From Bacteroidales bacterium UBA5266 (lineage in GTDB: Bacteria > Bacteroidota > Bacteroidia > Bacteroidales > WCHB1-69), in the NCBI GenBank assembly GCA_002411545.1, contig DHTG01000046.1:1-7577 (forward strand): DNA of 7,577 nt. Reading direction: 5' to 3'. Made by a program: the position numbers and the translations under genes. Shown here in pieces: positions 6,047 to 7,577 of the stretch (its first letter is position 1; the number at the start of each line of letters is the position of its first letter). A model generated the notes under the pieces. It saw only the letters and a program-made list of their open reading frames with translations. It was not told the DNA's origin and ran no database searches.

Positions 6047-6089
6047 AAGGAAGCCTTGAGTGTTAGTTAAACTCAGGCCTTCCTTTTTT
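6047..6089 (+). terminator. Intrinsic terminator closing the arcC-argF operon
   Basis: The left arm AAGGAAGCCTTGAGT (6047-6061) pairs with ACTCAGGCCTTCCTT (6071-6085) across a 9-nt loop. This gives 13 Watson-Crick pairs, one G-U pair and one C-C mismatch. Six T residues follow at 6084-6089. It begins 11 nt after the carbamoyltransferase stop, so mnmE probably has its own promoter, which I could not identify. Confidence 0.88.
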
Positions 6090-6127
6090 GCTTATTTTAC
6101 GGCTTTGCTATATATTAATGATATAAT

Positions 6128-7477
6128 ATGCATTTACACGATACCATATGTGCTTTATCCACGCCTCTCGGACAGGGAGCGCTTGCGCTGATTCGATTAT
6201 CAGGGCCTGATGCTTATACGGTGATGCGAAAGGTGTTTGAACCTAAAAATCAACAGGAAGCATTCGCTTCTCATAAGGTCTATTTCGGAGAAATTCGGGA
6301 TGATGATCAATGGATTGATGAAGTCTTGGTAACCTATTTCAAAAAACCGCATTCCTATACAGGTGAAGATATGGTGGAGATTTCTTGTCACGGGTCAAGT
6401 TATATACAAAAGTGCATACTCGAATTATTGATACGCAAAGGATGCCGCATGGCTGAGGGGGGAGAGTTTAGTCTGCGTGCTTTCATGAACGGTAAAATGG
6501 ATTTGTTGCAAACCGAAGCCGTCGGCGATTTGATTGCTTCTCAATCGAAGTTATCCCATCAATTGGCTTTTGAGCATATGCGTGGAGGATTCTCTCTGAA
6601 AATAAAACAACTACGTGCCGATTTGTTGCGTTTTGCTTCTTTGCTCGAACTGGAACTCGATTTTGCCGAAGAAGAAGTGGAATTTGCCGACCGTAACGAA
6701 ATACAAATGCTGATAGTCAATATTAAAATCGAAATACATGCCTTACTCGATTCCTTTCAAAAAGGCAATGTCTTGAAAAACGGCATACCCGTTGCCATAG
6801 TAGGTAAACCCAATGTAGGAAAGTCTACTTTATTGAATACCTTGCTAAACGAAGACCGTGCCATTGTTTCCGACATACCGGGTACGACACGCGATACCAT
6901 AGAGGATTGTATAAATATTCAAGGTTATACGTTTCGTTTTATCGATACGGCCGGTTTACGTGCTTCGACCGATGTGATTGAAAGTTTCGGTATTGAACGC
7001 AGCTACAAAGCCATGGAAGAAGCCATGTTGATTCTGTATATGGTAGATAAAGAAGGGGATGATAAAGAAGAAATTGCCACTTTAAGAAAAAAGTATACAG
7101 ATAAAACAATCTATGTTCTTCAAAATAAAATAGATTTGTTAAACGCAGCATGTGAACAAGAAGACCATGAGATATTGTTTATCTCGGCAAAAAAGAAAAT
7201 ACATATAGATAGAATAATGCAAGCCTTGTTGACATTTGCCGAAGGTCTCCAATCCAAAGGTGAAACACTGATCTCCAATATACGTCATTACGAAGCCTTA
7301 CACAAAGCTTATGATTCATTGCTTCAGGTAGAAACAGCTTTCGATCAAAAACTTCCAACCGATTTGGTGATGGTTCATGTGAAAGATGTACTGATGCATT
7401 TGGGTGAAATTACCGGCGAAATTACCAACGACGACATTTTACATTCGATTTTTAAGGATTTTTGTATCGGTAAATAG
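6128..7477 (+). CDS. mnmE: tRNA uridine-5-carboxymethylaminomethyl modification GTPase MnmE (TrmE)
   Basis: With its partner MnmG, MnmE installs the (carboxymethyl)aminomethyl group on the wobble uridine (U34) of several tRNAs, using a tetrahydrofolate one-carbon unit and GTP hydrolysis. The 449 residues match the family length. The N-terminal folate-binding domain (about 1-115) starts DTICALSTP and is followed by GGEFSLRAFMNGKMDLLQTE (111-130). The helical domain is split around the inserted G domain. G1 is GKPNVGKS (226-233), G2 TTRDT (253-257), G3 DTAG (273-276), G4 NKID (333-336) and G5 SAK (353-355). E285 aligns with the catalytic glutamate E282 of the E. coli enzyme. The protein ends in the conserved CxGK (C446). 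Nothing is missing. It stands alone after a terminator. MnmG is not in the window. Confidence 0.97.
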   Translation: MHLHDTICALSTPLGQGALALIRLSGPDAYTVMRKVFEPKNQQEAFASHKVYFGEIRDDDQWIDEVLVTYFKKPHSYTGEDMVEISCHGSSYIQKCILELLIRKGCRMAEGGEFSLRAFMNGKMDLLQTEAVGDLIASQSKLSHQLAFEHMRGGFSLKIKQLRADLLRFASLLELELDFAEEEVEFADRNEIQMLIVNIKIEIHALLDSFQKGNVLKNGIPVAIVGKPNVGKSTLLNTLLNEDRAIVSDIPGTTRDTIEDCINIQGYTFRFIDTAGLRASTDVIESFGIERSYKAMEEAMLILYMVDKEGDDKEEIATLRKKYTDKTIYVLQNKIDLLNAACEQEDHEILFISAKKKIHIDRIMQALLTFAEGLQSKGETLISNIRHYEALHKAYDSLLQVETAFDQKLPTDLVMVHVKDVLMHLGEITGEITNDDILHSIFKDFCIGK

Positions 7478-7502
7478 TTAATCGTCAATATAAAGACGTT
7501 AA
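7478..7502. terminator. Weak hairpin between convergent genes
   Basis: TTAA-T-CGTC (7478-7486, one bulged T) can pair with GACGTTAA (7495-7502) across an 8-nt loop. It sits exactly between the mnmE stop and the stop of the convergent gene, where a shared terminator would be expected. The stem is AT-rich and no T-run follows on either strand, so the call is weak. Confidence 0.25.
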
Positions 7503-7577
7503 AACATTGATATGGTACTTATCATTATGATAATACCTCCGATTAATGAAACAATAGGATACAGTATATTGGTTTTT
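7499..7577 (-). CDS. C-terminal end of a probable membrane protein (5' end outside the window)
   Basis: Read on the minus strand, the window's right edge is open for 25 codons down to a TAA at 7501-7499. The residues, including YPIVSLIGGIIIMISTISM, are strongly hydrophobic and look like a final transmembrane helix ending almost at the C-terminus. The gene would converge on mnmE, leaving 21 nt between the stops. The piece is too short to name a family, and AT-rich DNA can give hydrophobic reading by chance. Confidence 0.45.
   Translation of the reverse strand, partial: KTNILYPIVSLIGGIIIMISTISMF

Noticed and set aside
6087..6107. TTTG and CGGCTTTG as an mnmE promoter
   Set aside because: The -7 candidate lacks the TA and the spacing is only 9 bp. 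It also overlaps the terminator T-run.
6118..6130. Two-codon upstream ORF (ATG ATA TAA) just before the mnmE ATG
   Set aside because: It is a likely by-product of AT-rich sequence. Nothing else suggests translational control.

Overview
The window looks like a piece of chromosome from a low-GC member of the Bacteroidetes, most likely order Bacteroidales. Three things suggest this. Two genes have upstream boxes that exactly match the Bacteroidetes -7 consensus TAnnTTTG (TACTTTTG before gmk and before arcC). Genes are preceded by A/T-rich leaders, not Shine-Dalgarno sites. The protein sequences also have the flavour of that group. The assignment is inference from sequence style; no 16S or ribosomal marker is present.

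Layout. Positions 1-141 hold the lysine-rich tail of an unidentified upstream gene. Positions 142-512 are a dense island of small non-coding repeats: three hairpin units about 51 bp apart, a dispersed-repeat-like stretch, a perfect 28-bp palindrome flanked by AGTC on both sides, and a 13-bp-arm hairpin. A forward cluster follows from a promoter at 513-544: gmk (guanylate kinase), a class I/II PLP aminotransferase of unknown substrate, and a two-TM sensor histidine kinase with no adjacent response regulator. Positions 3578-3991 are a second non-coding gap. It holds a candidate 93-bp MITE-like insertion with 15-bp terminal inverted repeats and an exact 9-bp direct repeat abutting both ends. A second promoter (3992-4021) drives arcC (carbamate kinase) and an ornithine carbamoyltransferase, closed by a good intrinsic terminator (6047-6089). 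Then comes mnmE (tRNA-modifying GTPase), and finally the C-terminal end of a convergent membrane-protein gene on the minus strand.

How the genes work together. Carbamate kinase and ornithine carbamoyltransferase are the last two enzymes of citrulline fermentation: citrulline + Pi gives ornithine + carbamoyl phosphate, which with ADP gives ATP + NH3 + CO2. Arginine deiminase is not in the window. The other genes (gmk, aminotransferase, kinase, mnmE) are housekeeping or regulatory and show no obvious functional link to each other.

No new multi-gene system is visible. All six complete proteins look intact and belong to known families. The observations most worth following up are in the two non-coding gaps.
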